Positions 40,618 to 48,457 of a stretch of DNA of 64,000 nt are shown here, in pieces. The notes under the pieces are model-generated. The model had not been told where the DNA came from. It searched no databases and saw nothing but the letters and a program-made list of their open reading frames with translations. Position numbers and translations under genes: made by a program. Origin of the DNA: an uncultured Prevotellaceae bacterium (lineage in GTDB: Bacteria > Bacteroidota > Bacteroidia > Bacteroidales > Bacteroidaceae). The stretch lies in assembly GCA_947174945.1 (NCBI GenBank), contig CAMWKZ010000002.1, positions 51,033-115,032 on the forward strand, written 5' to 3'. How positions within the stretch are numbered: the first letter of the stretch is position 1; each line of letters starts with the position of its first letter.

Positions 40618-42105
40618 TTACTGTACCTTGATTGTAACGTTCTTCTTCTTGATGTTCTTGCAGTTGGTAAAGACAGCATCCTTCTTGGCCTGAATCATGA
40701 CGTTCTCTAACGTGATACCGTCAATAGGCATCTCAGGCAGTCCGTTGAACTCCATCGCACGACCAGCATCGTTGCAGACAATGTTCTTAATGTTGATGTT
40801 ACGGAAGATAGGCGTCTCCTCGCTAACGGGTACCTTCGTTACATTATCGGGGTTGTCACCATCGGCCAACATCTCGGCCACCGACTTACCACCATAATAC
40901 ATATTAAAGGTAATGGCATCGGTCTTGATGTCAGTCATCGACACGTTGTTGATGTTGATATTCTCCACGATACCACCACGGCCACGGGTCGACTTGAAGC
41001 GCAGACCTACGTCAGTACCCAAGAACTGGCAGTTCTCAACGAGTATGTTCTTCACACCGCCGCTCATCTCAGAACCTACTACGAAACCACCATGACCAGC
41101 AAAAACGGTGCATCCATCAACCACCACATTCTCGCACGGGCGACCACGACGGCGACCATCCTTATCCTTACCGCTCTTGAGACAGATACCGTCGTCACCG
41201 GCATCGAACTTTGAATTAACGATGAGTGCATTACGGCACGACTCCAAGTCGAGGGCATCGCCATTCTGTGCGTAGGCTGGATTACGTGCGAGTATATTAT
41301 CCAATATGATGTTCTCACACATTAGCGGATGAATGTTCCATGCGGGAGAGTTCTGGAAGATAACGCCTTGTAGCAGCACGTTCTTACAGTTGACCAGCGA
41401 CACCATAACAGGGCGCAGGAAACGTTTGATGGCATTCCATTCCTCCTCGGTCTGGGCATTGGGCACGTTCATGTTGGCACCCTTCTCACCCTGCACATAT
41501 CCCTGATTAGGCACCCAGTAGCCTTTCTTCATCTCTACGCCACCCGGGCGGCTCATGATTTCCTTCCACTGAGCATCAGTAACCTTCGCCTTCTTAACGG
41601 GTCTCCAGTACTGACCATTACCATCAATAACACCGCGACCAGTGATAGCGATATTCTCAGCCCCGTTGGCACTCAGCGGCGACTGGCAGCGACGGGTGTC
41701 AAGACCCTCGAAAGAGGTCGTGATGATGGGATAGAGAGCTTCATCGCCCGAGAACTGGATGACGGCACCCACCTCCAAATGGAGGTCGATATTAGACTTC
41801 AGCACAACAGGCCCCGTGAACCACACACCCTGCGGAACGACCAGACGACCACCACCCTGCTTCGACAAGGCATCAATAGCACGGGCAAAAGCCTCGGTGT
41901 TGAGCGTCACACCATCGTCAACAGCCCCAAAGTCGCGGAGGTTGACCTGACGCTCGGGAATGGTCGGAGCCTTGACCTCCGGCATCTTGAACGGCAAGTT
42001 CTGGGTGTAGCGTTTGTAGGGATTGCCATCCTTACAGCATGGCTTCGTCTGCGCCTGTGCCGTCAGTCCGACAGCCAGCATGACAAGGCAGATTAATTTC
42101 TTCAT
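40618..42105 (-). CDS. Glycoside hydrolase family 28 (polygalacturonase-like)
   Basis: The 495-residue secreted beta-helix enzyme has a signal peptide (LICLVMLAVGLTAQAQ), an N-terminal NLRDFGAVDDGVTLNTEAF and GH28 catalytic blocks: NGDALDLESC, KFDAGDDGICLKSG (the Asp-Asp pair), FAGHGGFVVGSE (catalytic His) and LRFKSTRGRGG (R-x-K). It hydrolyses galacturonan-type pectin, probably as an exo- or unsaturated-product enzyme. Its ATG is only 12 nt after the folK stop on the same strand with no TAnnTTTG between, so it may be read from the ftsX-folK operon. Confidence 0.9.
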   Translation of the reverse strand: MKKLICLVMLAVGLTAQAQTKPCCKDGNPYKRYTQNLPFKMPEVKAPTIPERQVNLRDFGAVDDGVTLNTEAFARAIDALSKQGGGRLVVPQGVWFTGPVVLKSNIDLHLEVGAVIQFSGDEALYPIITTSFEGLDTRRCQSPLSANGAENIAITGRGVIDGNGQYWRPVKKAKVTDAQWKEIMSRPGGVEMKKGYWVPNQGYVQGEKGANMNVPNAQTEEEWNAIKRFLRPVMVSLVNCKNVLLQGVIFQNSPAWNIHPLMCENIILDNILARNPAYAQNGDALDLESCRNALIVNSKFDAGDDGICLKSGKDKDGRRRGRPCENVVVDGCTVFAGHGGFVVGSEMSGGVKNILVENCQFLGTDVGLRFKSTRGRGGIVENININNVSMTDIKTDAITFNMYYGGKSVAEMLADGDNPDNVTKVPVSEETPIFRNINIKNIVCNDAGRAMEFNGLPEMPIDGITLENVMIQAKKDAVFTNCKNIKKKNVTIKVQ

Positions 42106-42117
42106 AATGTGTTCGTT

Positions 42118-42549
42118 TTAATATGGGTTAGTAATTTGTTTCAAAGGAAGCATGACAAAGTCACGTTCATACATCAGCGGATGCGGTACCTTCAGGTCGG
42201 GCTCGTCGATGGTCAGGTCGTCGTAGAGCAGGATGTCAATGTCGACCGTTCTGTCGGCATACTGGCGACTATGCGATTTAACATCCGTCACCTTACACCT
42301 CCCCATGTCGCGCTCTATTTGCTGCGTCAGTTGCAGCACCTCACGCGGTGTCTTGTCGGTAAGACAGAGGACTGCCGCATTAAGGAAACGGTTGTCTGAC
42401 TGGAAGCCCCACGGCTCGGTCTCGATGAACGACGACTGCCGTGTCACCTCTCCCACCCTTTCGCCAAGCAGGCGGATGGTCTCCCGCAGGTTACGCTCCC
42501 TGTCGCCGAGGTTAGAGCCCAGCCCCAGATACAACTGATGCTTAGTCAT
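42118..42549 (-). CDS. folK: 6-hydroxymethyl-7,8-dihydropterin pyrophosphokinase
   Basis: The 143-residue protein has YLGLGSNLGDRERNL, FIETEPWG, FLNAAV and the signature DRTVDIDILLYDDL with the metal-binding Asp pair, then VPHPLMYERDFVMLPL. It transfers pyrophosphate from ATP to the pterin in folate synthesis. Its start overlaps the queA end by 8 bp. Length is at the short end but complete for the family. Confidence 0.93.
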   Translation of the reverse strand: MTKHQLYLGLGSNLGDRERNLRETIRLLGERVGEVTRQSSFIETEPWGFQSDNRFLNAAVLCLTDKTPREVLQLTQQIERDMGRCKVTDVKSHSRQYADRTVDIDILLYDDLTIDEPDLKVPHPLMYERDFVMLPLKQITNPY

Positions 42550-43684
42550 CCAGTATCAGCATGGCATCGCCGTAGCATCCGAACATATAGCCATTGTCGA
42601 GTGCCTTCTTGTAAGCCTCCATCACCAAGTCGTATCCGCCAAAGGCAGCGGTGGCCATGACCATCGTCGACTCAGAGTGATAGAAGTTGGCAATGAGCGA
42701 ATCGGCCAGTCCGAACTCATAGGGCGGGAAGATGAACTTATTGGTCCATCCGTCGAACTCCTTCAGCATACCGTCGGTACCCACAGCCGTCTCCGTGGCG
42801 CGCATGGTGCTGACACCAACGGCACACACACGGTGGCCAGATGCCTTGGCCTGATTGGCTATCTCACAAGCCTCGCTGCCGACTATCATCTGCTCCGAGC
42901 TCATCTTATGCTTCGTCAGGTCTTCCACCTCAATGGGGTCGAAGCAGCCCAGTCCGCAATGTACGGTAATGAATGAGAAGTTGACCCCCCGAATCTCCAG
43001 ACGCTTGAGCAACTCACGGCTGAAGTGCAGGCCGGAGGCAGGAGCCGTCACAGCCCCCTCATGGCGGGCATAGATAGTCTGGAAGTTCTCCATATCGTCG
43101 GGCGATGGCTCACGCCTGTCAATGATATAGCGGGGCAGCGGTGCCGAACCCAGCGAGAACAGCTCGCGCTTGAACTCGTCATGCGGGCAGTCGTAGAGGA
43201 AACGTAGCGTGCGACCTCGGCTGGTAGTGTTGTCAATGACCTCAGCCACCATCGGGCCTTCCTCGTCGAAGAACAGCTTGTTGCCAATACGAATCTTACG
43301 GGCAGGCTCTACCAGCACATCCCACAGGCGCAACTCCTCGTTCAGCTCGCGCAGCAAGAACACCTCAATCTTGGCATCGGTCTTCTCCTTCGTACCGAAG
43401 AGGCGGGCGGGAAACACCTTCGTGTCGTTCAGTATCAAGACATCGCCCTCGTCGAAGTAGTCAATCAGGCGGCGGAAGGTCAGGAACTGGTCGGTATCCT
43501 TACCCTCCTCATCCTTCTCGAACATATCGATGGTCTGGCTCTTGCGGTGAAGCACCATCAGGCGGCACTCGTCGCGGTGATACACTTTCTCCACCGTTCC
43601 GTCCTCGTTGGTGAACGCGCGGTGGGGCGGCTCTAAGGCCACCTGGCTTTCGGGCAACTTGAATTTGAATTGTGACAGCTTCAT
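42542..43684 (-). CDS. queA: S-adenosylmethionine:tRNA ribosyltransferase-isomerase
   Basis: The 380-residue protein shows VLILNDTKVFPARLFGTK, YARHEGAVTAPASGLHFSRELL, FITVHCGLGCFDP, VCAVGVSTMRATE and NKFIFPPYEFGLADSLIANFYH (signature split across two strands). It transfers the ribosyl part of SAM to preQ1 in tRNA, giving epoxyqueuosine. It is in the truB-queA-folK segment of a large minus-strand operon. folE, queD and queE at 59.6-62 kb supply earlier steps of the same pathway. Confidence 0.94.
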   Translation of the reverse strand: MKLSQFKFKLPESQVALEPPHRAFTNEDGTVEKVYHRDECRLMVLHRKSQTIDMFEKDEEGKDTDQFLTFRRLIDYFDEGDVLILNDTKVFPARLFGTKEKTDAKIEVFLLRELNEELRLWDVLVEPARKIRIGNKLFFDEEGPMVAEVIDNTTSRGRTLRFLYDCPHDEFKRELFSLGSAPLPRYIIDRREPSPDDMENFQTIYARHEGAVTAPASGLHFSRELLKRLEIRGVNFSFITVHCGLGCFDPIEVEDLTKHKMSSEQMIVGSEACEIANQAKASGHRVCAVGVSTMRATETAVGTDGMLKEFDGWTNKFIFPPYEFGLADSLIANFYHSESTMVMATAAFGGYDLVMEAYKKALDNGYMFGCYGDAMLILDD

Positions 43685-43723
43685 CTATGTAATTTGCTAT
43701 TTGTTTACTATGAATAAGACGGA

Positions 43724-44428
43724 CTACTTACCTGCTATCTCCTGCTGGGCCAGCCAGTCAGGGAAGTCGTCGATGGTGATGCAGTCCTCGATGCGCACAC
43801 TGCCGACACGGGTGCGACAGAGGGCAGTCAGATAGGCTCCGCTCTGCAAAGCCTGCCCGATGTCACGGGCCAGTGAGCGGATGTAGGTGCCTTTGCCACA
43901 GACCACACGGATGCTGAGTTGCATTGATGTTGGGTCAAAGGCAGTTACGTCAATGGCATCGACGTGTACCGTCTTGGGAGCCAGCTGTACCTCCTTGCCC
44001 TGACGCATCAGGTCGTAGGCACGGTCGCCACCGAGCTTACAGGCTGAGTACTCGGGGGGCACCTGCTGGATGTCGCCGACGAAGCCCGTAAGCACCTCAC
44101 GGATAAGCGCCTCGGTGATGTGGGCGGTCGGATAGGTAGCATCCACGGGGTGCTCCATGTCGTAGCTGGGCGTGGTGGCTCCGAGCTGCAGGGTGGCCGT
44201 GTACTCCTTGATGTCGAGCTGCAGGCGTTCTATCTCCTTGGTCTTCTTGCCCGTGCAGAGTATAAGCACGCCAGTAGCCAAAGGGTCGAGGGTGCCCGCA
44301 TGACCTATCTTCACCCGCTTGACACCGATGCGGCGCGACACGCGGGTGCGGACAAAGGCCAGCGCACCGAATGAGGTCATCCGATAGGGTTTGTTGATGT
44401 AGATGTATTCTCCCTCCGTGAAGTTCAT
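43724..44428 (-). CDS. truB: tRNA pseudouridine(55) synthase
   Basis: The 234-residue protein has the catalytic motif HAGTLDPLATGVLILC with D48, the IxKPyrmTSFGAL N-terminus and CGKGTYIRSLARDIG. It makes pseudouridine 55 in the T-loop of tRNAs. It lies 4 bp after uppP and 39 bp before queA on the same strand. It lacks a long PUA-type C-terminal extension, usual for Bacteroidota TruB. Confidence 0.94.
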   Translation of the reverse strand: MNFTEGEYIYINKPYRMTSFGALAFVRTRVSRRIGVKRVKIGHAGTLDPLATGVLILCTGKKTKEIERLQLDIKEYTATLQLGATTPSYDMEHPVDATYPTAHITEALIREVLTGFVGDIQQVPPEYSACKLGGDRAYDLMRQGKEVQLAPKTVHVDAIDVTAFDPTSMQLSIRVVCGKGTYIRSLARDIGQALQSGAYLTALCRTRVGSVRIEDCITIDDFPDWLAQQEIAGK

Positions 44429-44432
44429 GCGG

Positions 44433-45227
44433 TCAGGAACAGATAATGGTGATGATACCTACGATGGCACAATAGATGCCGAAGTAGAGCAGCTTGCCTC
44501 GCTTAACGATGTTGAGCATCCACTTACAGGCCAGACAGCCTGAGACGAATGCAGCTACGAAGCCTATGGCAAGGGGCAGTGCATCGATGCCTCCCATGAC
44601 ATCCTCGCCCTTGACCATCTTCAGCACGTCAAGCAGGGCCTCGCCCAGAATGGGGGGAATGACCATGAGGAATGAGAACTGGGCCAGCTTCTCCTTCTTG
44701 TTGCCGAGCAGCAGTCCCGTGGCAATGGTTGAGCCGGAGCGCGACACACCGGGCAGCACGGCTACGGCCTGTGCCAGTCCGATGACGAGTGCATCCTTCC
44801 ATGAGATATGCTCCTTCTGGCGGGGCTTGGCATAGTACGAGAAGGTGAGCAGGGCTGCGGTGACGAGCAGGCAGCAGCCTACGACCAGCAGGCCGGAACC
44901 GAAGATTTCCTCGACCTGCTCCTTGAAGAACAGGCCCACGATGCCGACGGGAATCATCGACACGACGATGTTCAGCGCATACTTGGTCTCGGCGTTCAGC
45001 TCGCACTTAAAGAGTCCGCGCACCAGCCAGTCTATCTCGCTCCACAGCACAACCACGGTGGACAGCACAGTGGCTACATGGACAGCCACGGTGAACATCA
45101 GGTTGTCGCCACCGTCGCTCATGCCAAACAGCGCCTGACCAATGGCCAGATGGCCGCTGCTGCTGACGGGAAGATACTCCGTCAGTCCCTGAATAATGCC
45201 AAGGACGAGTGCTTCAAACCAACTCAT
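44433..45227 (-). CDS. uppP: Undecaprenyl-diphosphate phosphatase
   Basis: The 264-residue membrane protein carries both BacA signatures: [17 protein letters not shown] and [19 protein letters not shown], with about eight hydrophobic helices. It recycles the lipid carrier for peptidoglycan and surface polysaccharides. It overlaps the DUF3098 gene by 4 bp (ATGA) and is followed by truB after 5 bp, all in one operon with ftsX. Confidence 0.95.
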   Translation of the reverse strand: MSWFEALVLGIIQGLTEYLPVSSSGHLAIGQALFGMSDGGDNLMFTVAVHVATVLSTVVVLWSEIDWLVRGLFKCELNAETKYALNIVVSMIPVGIVGLFFKEQVEEIFGSGLLVVGCCLLVTAALLTFSYYAKPRQKEHISWKDALVIGLAQAVAVLPGVSRSGSTIATGLLLGNKKEKLAQFSFLMVIPPILGEALLDVLKMVKGEDVMGGIDALPLAIGFVAAFVSGCLACKWMLNIVKRGKLLYFGIYCAIVGIITIICS

Positions 45228-45496
45228 GCCTGAACCTCCTCTGTTGTCGTTTCCTGACCATCGTTATCAGCGTCCTTGGGTCGTCTGACCACGGCGTAAA
45301 TCATTGACACGAAGCCCAGCAGGCAGACCACGGGGGCCACCTTGATGCGGCGGGCACTGAATATGTCGGGGTTGTAGGCCGTCTCCGTGGAGCCCGGGCC
45401 GCTCATCAGCAGGAAGCCGATGACGACAACCGCCATGCCGATGGCCAACAGAATGTAGTTGACCTTGTCGAATGCGAAATCTCTCTTATCCATCAT
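45224..45496 (-). CDS. DUF3098 two-helix membrane protein
   Basis: The 90-residue protein has two transmembrane helices ([39 protein letters not shown]) separated by a short loop with [13 protein letters not shown], matching the DUF3098 family. Its place between ftsX and uppP is conserved in Bacteroidota, which suggests an envelope or division role. No activity is known. Confidence 0.85.
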   Translation of the reverse strand: MMDKRDFAFDKVNYILLAIGMAVVVIGFLLMSGPGSTETAYNPDIFSARRIKVAPVVCLLGFVSMIYAVVRRPKDADNDGQETTTEEVQA

Positions 45497-45522
45497 TCAT
45501 TATTTGCTTATGGTTCTTAACT

Positions 45523-46401
45523 CTATATTTGGTACAGCTCGCTGGCCGTCATACGCAGGAACTTGTTGACTGCCAGCCAGGCGCAGAACAGCGTGATGAC
45601 GATGCCGAACAGGAAGACGGCTCCCCCCGTCAGCGCCAGCACGTCCCACGTCACAATGTCGAACAGCCCAGGCTGGGTGACGTAGAGGCCGTAGACACCG
45701 GCTCCCAGCACAACGTTGGCCAGCAGGGCGGCCACGATGCCCACACCCACGGCCTGCTTGAGGAACGGACGGCGGATGAAGCCCCACGAGGCTCCCACCA
45801 GCTTCATGGTGTGGATGACGAAACGGCGGGCATAGATGCTAAGCCGCACCGTGTTGCTAATGAGCGAGAACGACACGCAGGTGAGCAGCACGGCCAGCAC
45901 CAGCAGGATAAGGCTGAGGCGGCTGAGGTTGGCATTGACGCGGTCCATCAGGTCTTCCATGTATGTCACGTCGCTCACCCTGCTGTCGCGCCTGATTTCA
46001 CGTGCTATCCAGCGCAGCGAATCGCAGTTGGCATAGTCGGAAGACAGCTGCAGCTCAAGCGTGGCAGGGAAAGGATTGAAGCCCAGAAACTCAGAGGGGT
46101 CGCTGCCCAGCTCCTTGATTTGCTCGCGCTGGGCTTGCTCCTTGCTGATATAGTCGATGTTGTGGGAATAAGGCCGGTGGTACAGGTCGCGGCACAGCAT
46201 GTGGGCGTCGTTCACCGTCACCGAGTCCTTCAGCATGACGGTCACCGTCAGGTTCTCCTTCATGTGGGCTGACAGATTGCGAGCCGACAGCACGAAGAAC
46301 ACGACCATGCCCAGCAGCACCAGCACCATGGTGGTACTTATACACAGCGTAATCACCTGCATACCACGGCGGCTGCGGGCTTTTTTTCTCTTCTTACTCA
46401 T
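45523..46401 (-). CDS. ftsX: Cell-division permease-like protein FtsX
   Basis: The 292-residue protein starts with a basic N-terminus (MSKKRKKARSRRG), a transmembrane helix, a periplasmic FtsX extracellular domain (NLTVTVMLKDSVTVNDA, YISKEQAQREQIKELG) and three C-terminal helices of the MacB/FtsX permease type. With FtsE, not in this window, it controls septal peptidoglycan hydrolases. It is the first gene of a six- or seven-gene operon; a -7 element (TACCTTTG, minus strand, 46437-46444) lies 35 nt upstream. Confidence 0.9.
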   Translation of the reverse strand: MSKKRKKARSRRGMQVITLCISTTMVLVLLGMVVFFVLSARNLSAHMKENLTVTVMLKDSVTVNDAHMLCRDLYHRPYSHNIDYISKEQAQREQIKELGSDPSEFLGFNPFPATLELQLSSDYANCDSLRWIAREIRRDSRVSDVTYMEDLMDRVNANLSRLSLILLVLAVLLTCVSFSLISNTVRLSIYARRFVIHTMKLVGASWGFIRRPFLKQAVGVGIVAALLANVVLGAGVYGLYVTQPGLFDIVTWDVLALTGGAVFLFGIVITLFCAWLAVNKFLRMTASELYQI

Positions 46402-46436
46402 ATCTCATTCTTAGACGTAGTACACCTAATTTCGTG

Positions 46437-46444
46437 CAAAGGTA
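46437..46444 (-). promoter_or_regulatory. ftsX operon -7 element
   Basis: CAAAGGTA on the plus strand is TACCTTTG on the minus strand, 35 nt upstream of ftsX. The 22-bp repeat array begins 56 bp further upstream. Confidence 0.65.
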
Positions 46445-46500
46445 CAAATAAGAATGCGAAAATCCAAATTTTCTTTGAAGTTTTATTCGTCCGCTGGGTC

Positions 46501-46654
46501 GGCGGAGCAGAGCGGCATCGGGTGCGGAGCACGTCGGCATATCGTGCGGAGCGCATCGGCACATGATGCGGAGCGTGTCGGCACACGATGCGGACGCGGT
46601 CGGCGCATGGTGCGGACGGCCTCGGCACATGGTGCGGATGCGGTCGGCACAGAC
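46501..46654. repeat. 22-bp tandem repeat array (7 units)
   Basis: Seven contiguous units start every 22 bp from 46501 to 46633. Six begin TGCGGA; the consensus is TGCGGA-N5-TCGGCACATGR. The variable five bases differ in every unit. The array fills the centre of the divergent ftsX / radical SAM intergenic region (46402-46739), which otherwise holds only the two promoters. Translations of it in any frame give low-complexity Ala/Arg/Ser/Cys peptides, not a protein. Confidence 0.95.
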
Positions 46655-46723
46655 TGCCCCCCTGATGCAGCCCTCCAAAGCGTTAATTCTGTATAAATCG
46701 GCACACATATCGGCGGAATTTTA

Positions 46724-46731
46724 TACTTTTG
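46724..46731 (+). promoter_or_regulatory. -7 element of the radical SAM gene
   Basis: TACTTTTG, only 8 nt before the ATG at 46740, implying a leaderless or nearly leaderless mRNA. Confidence 0.6.
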
Positions 46732-46739
46732 CACTCACT

Positions 46740-47516
46740 ATGAGTACGATTATCTATCCATCGCCGATTTTCGGCCCCGTACACAGCCGCCGTCTGGGTA
46801 TCTCACTGGGCATCAACCTACTGCCCGCCGACGGAAAGGTGTGTTCGTTTGACTGTATCTATTGTGAGTGTGGCTTCAACGAGGCCCACCGCCCCACCCT
46901 GCCTATGCCGACGCGTGAGGAGGTGGCCCAGAAGCTGGAGCAGCAACTGCAGAAGATGGCGGCTGAAGGCCAGTTGCCCGACGTGCTGACGTTTGCCGGC
47001 AACGGTGAGCCGACGTGCCACCCGCACTTTGCCGAGATTATCGGCGACACGCTGCGGCTGCGCGACCAGTATTGTCCGAAGGCGAAGGTCTGCGTACTCA
47101 GCAACTCGACCATGCTCCACCGGCAGCAGGTTCACGACGCACTCATGCTGGTGGATGACAACATCCTGAAGCTCGACACGGTCAGCCCGCAGTACATCAA
47201 CCGTGTGGACCACCCCAACGGCACCTACGACGTGCAGGCCGTCATCGAGCACATGAAGGCGTTTCACGGCCACGTCATCATACAGACCATGTTTATGCGG
47301 GGCAACTGCAACGGCGAGTCGGTGGACAACACGGGCGAGGAGTACGTGGGCCCGTGGCTCGAAGTGGTGCGCCAAATCAAGCCGCAACAGGTCATGGTCT
47401 ATACGATTGACCGCGAGACACCGGCTCAGGGACTGGAAAAAGCCAGTCGCGAACAGCTGGATGCCATTCGCGACCGTGTGATTGCAGCCGGCATACCCTG
47501 CACGGCCAGTTACTAA
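46740..47516 (+). CDS. Radical SAM protein (COG0731-like)
   Basis: The 258-residue protein has the cluster motif CSFDCIYCECG (C-x3-C-x2-C), an N-terminal PSPIFGPVHSRRLGISLGIN and the SAM-binding TFAGNGEPTCHPHF (GGE-like). It resembles the COG0731 group related to wyosine-type tRNA enzymes and activase-like proteins; substrate unknown. ATG 46740 was chosen because the frame upstream runs through the promoter and the repeat array. It converges on the LpxA-like gene. Confidence 0.85.
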   Translation: MSTIIYPSPIFGPVHSRRLGISLGINLLPADGKVCSFDCIYCECGFNEAHRPTLPMPTREEVAQKLEQQLQKMAAEGQLPDVLTFAGNGEPTCHPHFAEIIGDTLRLRDQYCPKAKVCVLSNSTMLHRQQVHDALMLVDDNILKLDTVSPQYINRVDHPNGTYDVQAVIEHMKAFHGHVIIQTMFMRGNCNGESVDNTGEEYVGPWLEVVRQIKPQQVMVYTIDRETPAQGLEKASREQLDAIRDRVIAAGIPCTASY

Positions 47517-47553
47517 GTTTCCGTTTTTCAGGTCACAGCACATGGGGGAGCTG

Positions 47554-47619
47554 AAGCCTCCCCCTCATATCTATGTCCCCCCTTATAGGGGGACAGATAT
47601 AAGAGGGGGGGTGAGGCTT
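47554..47619. terminator. Large bidirectional terminator hairpin
   Basis: Outer arms AAGCCTC (47554-47560) and GAGGCTT (47613-47619) enclose paired CTCATATCT/AGATATAAGAG and a perfect inner stem GTCCCCC (47575-47581) / GGGGGAC (47588-47594). It lies midway between the convergent radical SAM and LpxA-like genes. Confidence 0.7.
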
Positions 47620-47640
47620 TAGAAGGGGGCTGTCGCCAGA

Positions 47641-48417
47641 CTACGCCTTCGTGATGATGCCCACCTGTGAAGCCCTGATGAACTCGATGACGTGACGGAT
47701 GAAGGGGCCATCGGGCACCTGCTCCTCTATCTGATTAACAGCATCAAACGCCGATGTCTTGCCGTGGAACACCAGTCGGTAGGCATTGGCTATGTGCTTC
47801 AGCGTCTTCTCGTCGACACCCTGCTGGCGGGCCACCTGCATGTTGACACCACCGTAGTTGATGTCGTTGGTGCAGATGATGAACGGCGGCACGTCCTTTG
47901 AGAACGTGGTGCCGGCCTGAATCATAGAGCCACGGCCCACGCGTGTCTTCGCGTTCTCGATAACCGATGACGAGAAGATAACGCCGTCCTCAATCTCACA
48001 GTCGCCGGCAATCTTCGTGCCGTAGCCAACGACACAGCGGTTGCCCATCTTCGTGTCGTGCGAGATATGCGCACCCTCCATCAGCACGTTGTCGTTGCCG
48101 ATGACGGTCTGACCGCCACGATGGGTGGCTCGGTTGACCACTACGTTCTCGCGGAAGATGTTGTTATCGCCGATGATACACTCGGTCTTCTCACCTCTGA
48201 ACTCGAAGTCCTGAGGCAGCGCAGCAATGACGGTGCCTTGATGTATCTTGTTGTTATTGCCCATGCGAGTACCGTTCATGATGCTCACAAAGGGGAAGAT
48301 GATACAGTTGTCGCCAATCTCTACGTCGCCCTCGATGTAGACGAAGGGGAATATCTTACAGTTATTGCCGATTTTCGCTCTGGGGTCAATCTCGGCCTTG
48401 GGGGAAATTTCACTCAT
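47641..48417 (-). CDS. LpxA-like acyltransferase (left-handed beta-helix) with altered active site
   Basis: The 258-residue protein is a hexapeptide-repeat acyltransferase with the LpxA layout, including AHISHDTKMGNRCVVG, KDVPPFIICTNDINYGGVN and a helical C-terminus. The catalytic H-x-x-H-D is kept, but two other histidines conserved in LpxA are lost: the LAGH position reads IAGDC, and the VHQF position reads ENAK. It may be a paralogue with another nucleotide-sugar or acyl substrate. ATG 48417 (MSEISPKAEID) gives the usual LpxA start. It follows the efflux operon after 40 bp. Confidence 0.8.
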   Translation of the reverse strand: MSEISPKAEIDPRAKIGNNCKIFPFVYIEGDVEIGDNCIIFPFVSIMNGTRMGNNNKIHQGTVIAALPQDFEFRGEKTECIIGDNNIFRENVVVNRATHRGGQTVIGNDNVLMEGAHISHDTKMGNRCVVGYGTKIAGDCEIEDGVIFSSSVIENAKTRVGRGSMIQAGTTFSKDVPPFIICTNDINYGGVNMQVARQQGVDEKTLKHIANAYRLVFHGKTSAFDAVNQIEEQVPDGPFIRHVIEFIRASQVGIITKA

Positions 48418-48457
48418 TTTCTTTGAACTTTGAGGGTTGAACTTGGTATCCTTTGCA

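Noticed and set aside
46501..46654. 22-bp arrays as CRISPR
   Set aside because: Units are contiguous, the variable part is only about 5 nt, there are no spacers and no cas genes in the window.
46398..46734. ORFs rich in Ala/Arg/Ser/Cys on both strands in the 22-bp array (also near 23.4, 30.9 and 60.9 kb)
   Set aside because: They are artefacts of a 22-bp repeat, which gives a 22-residue periodic translation without stops; no start context and no homology pattern.
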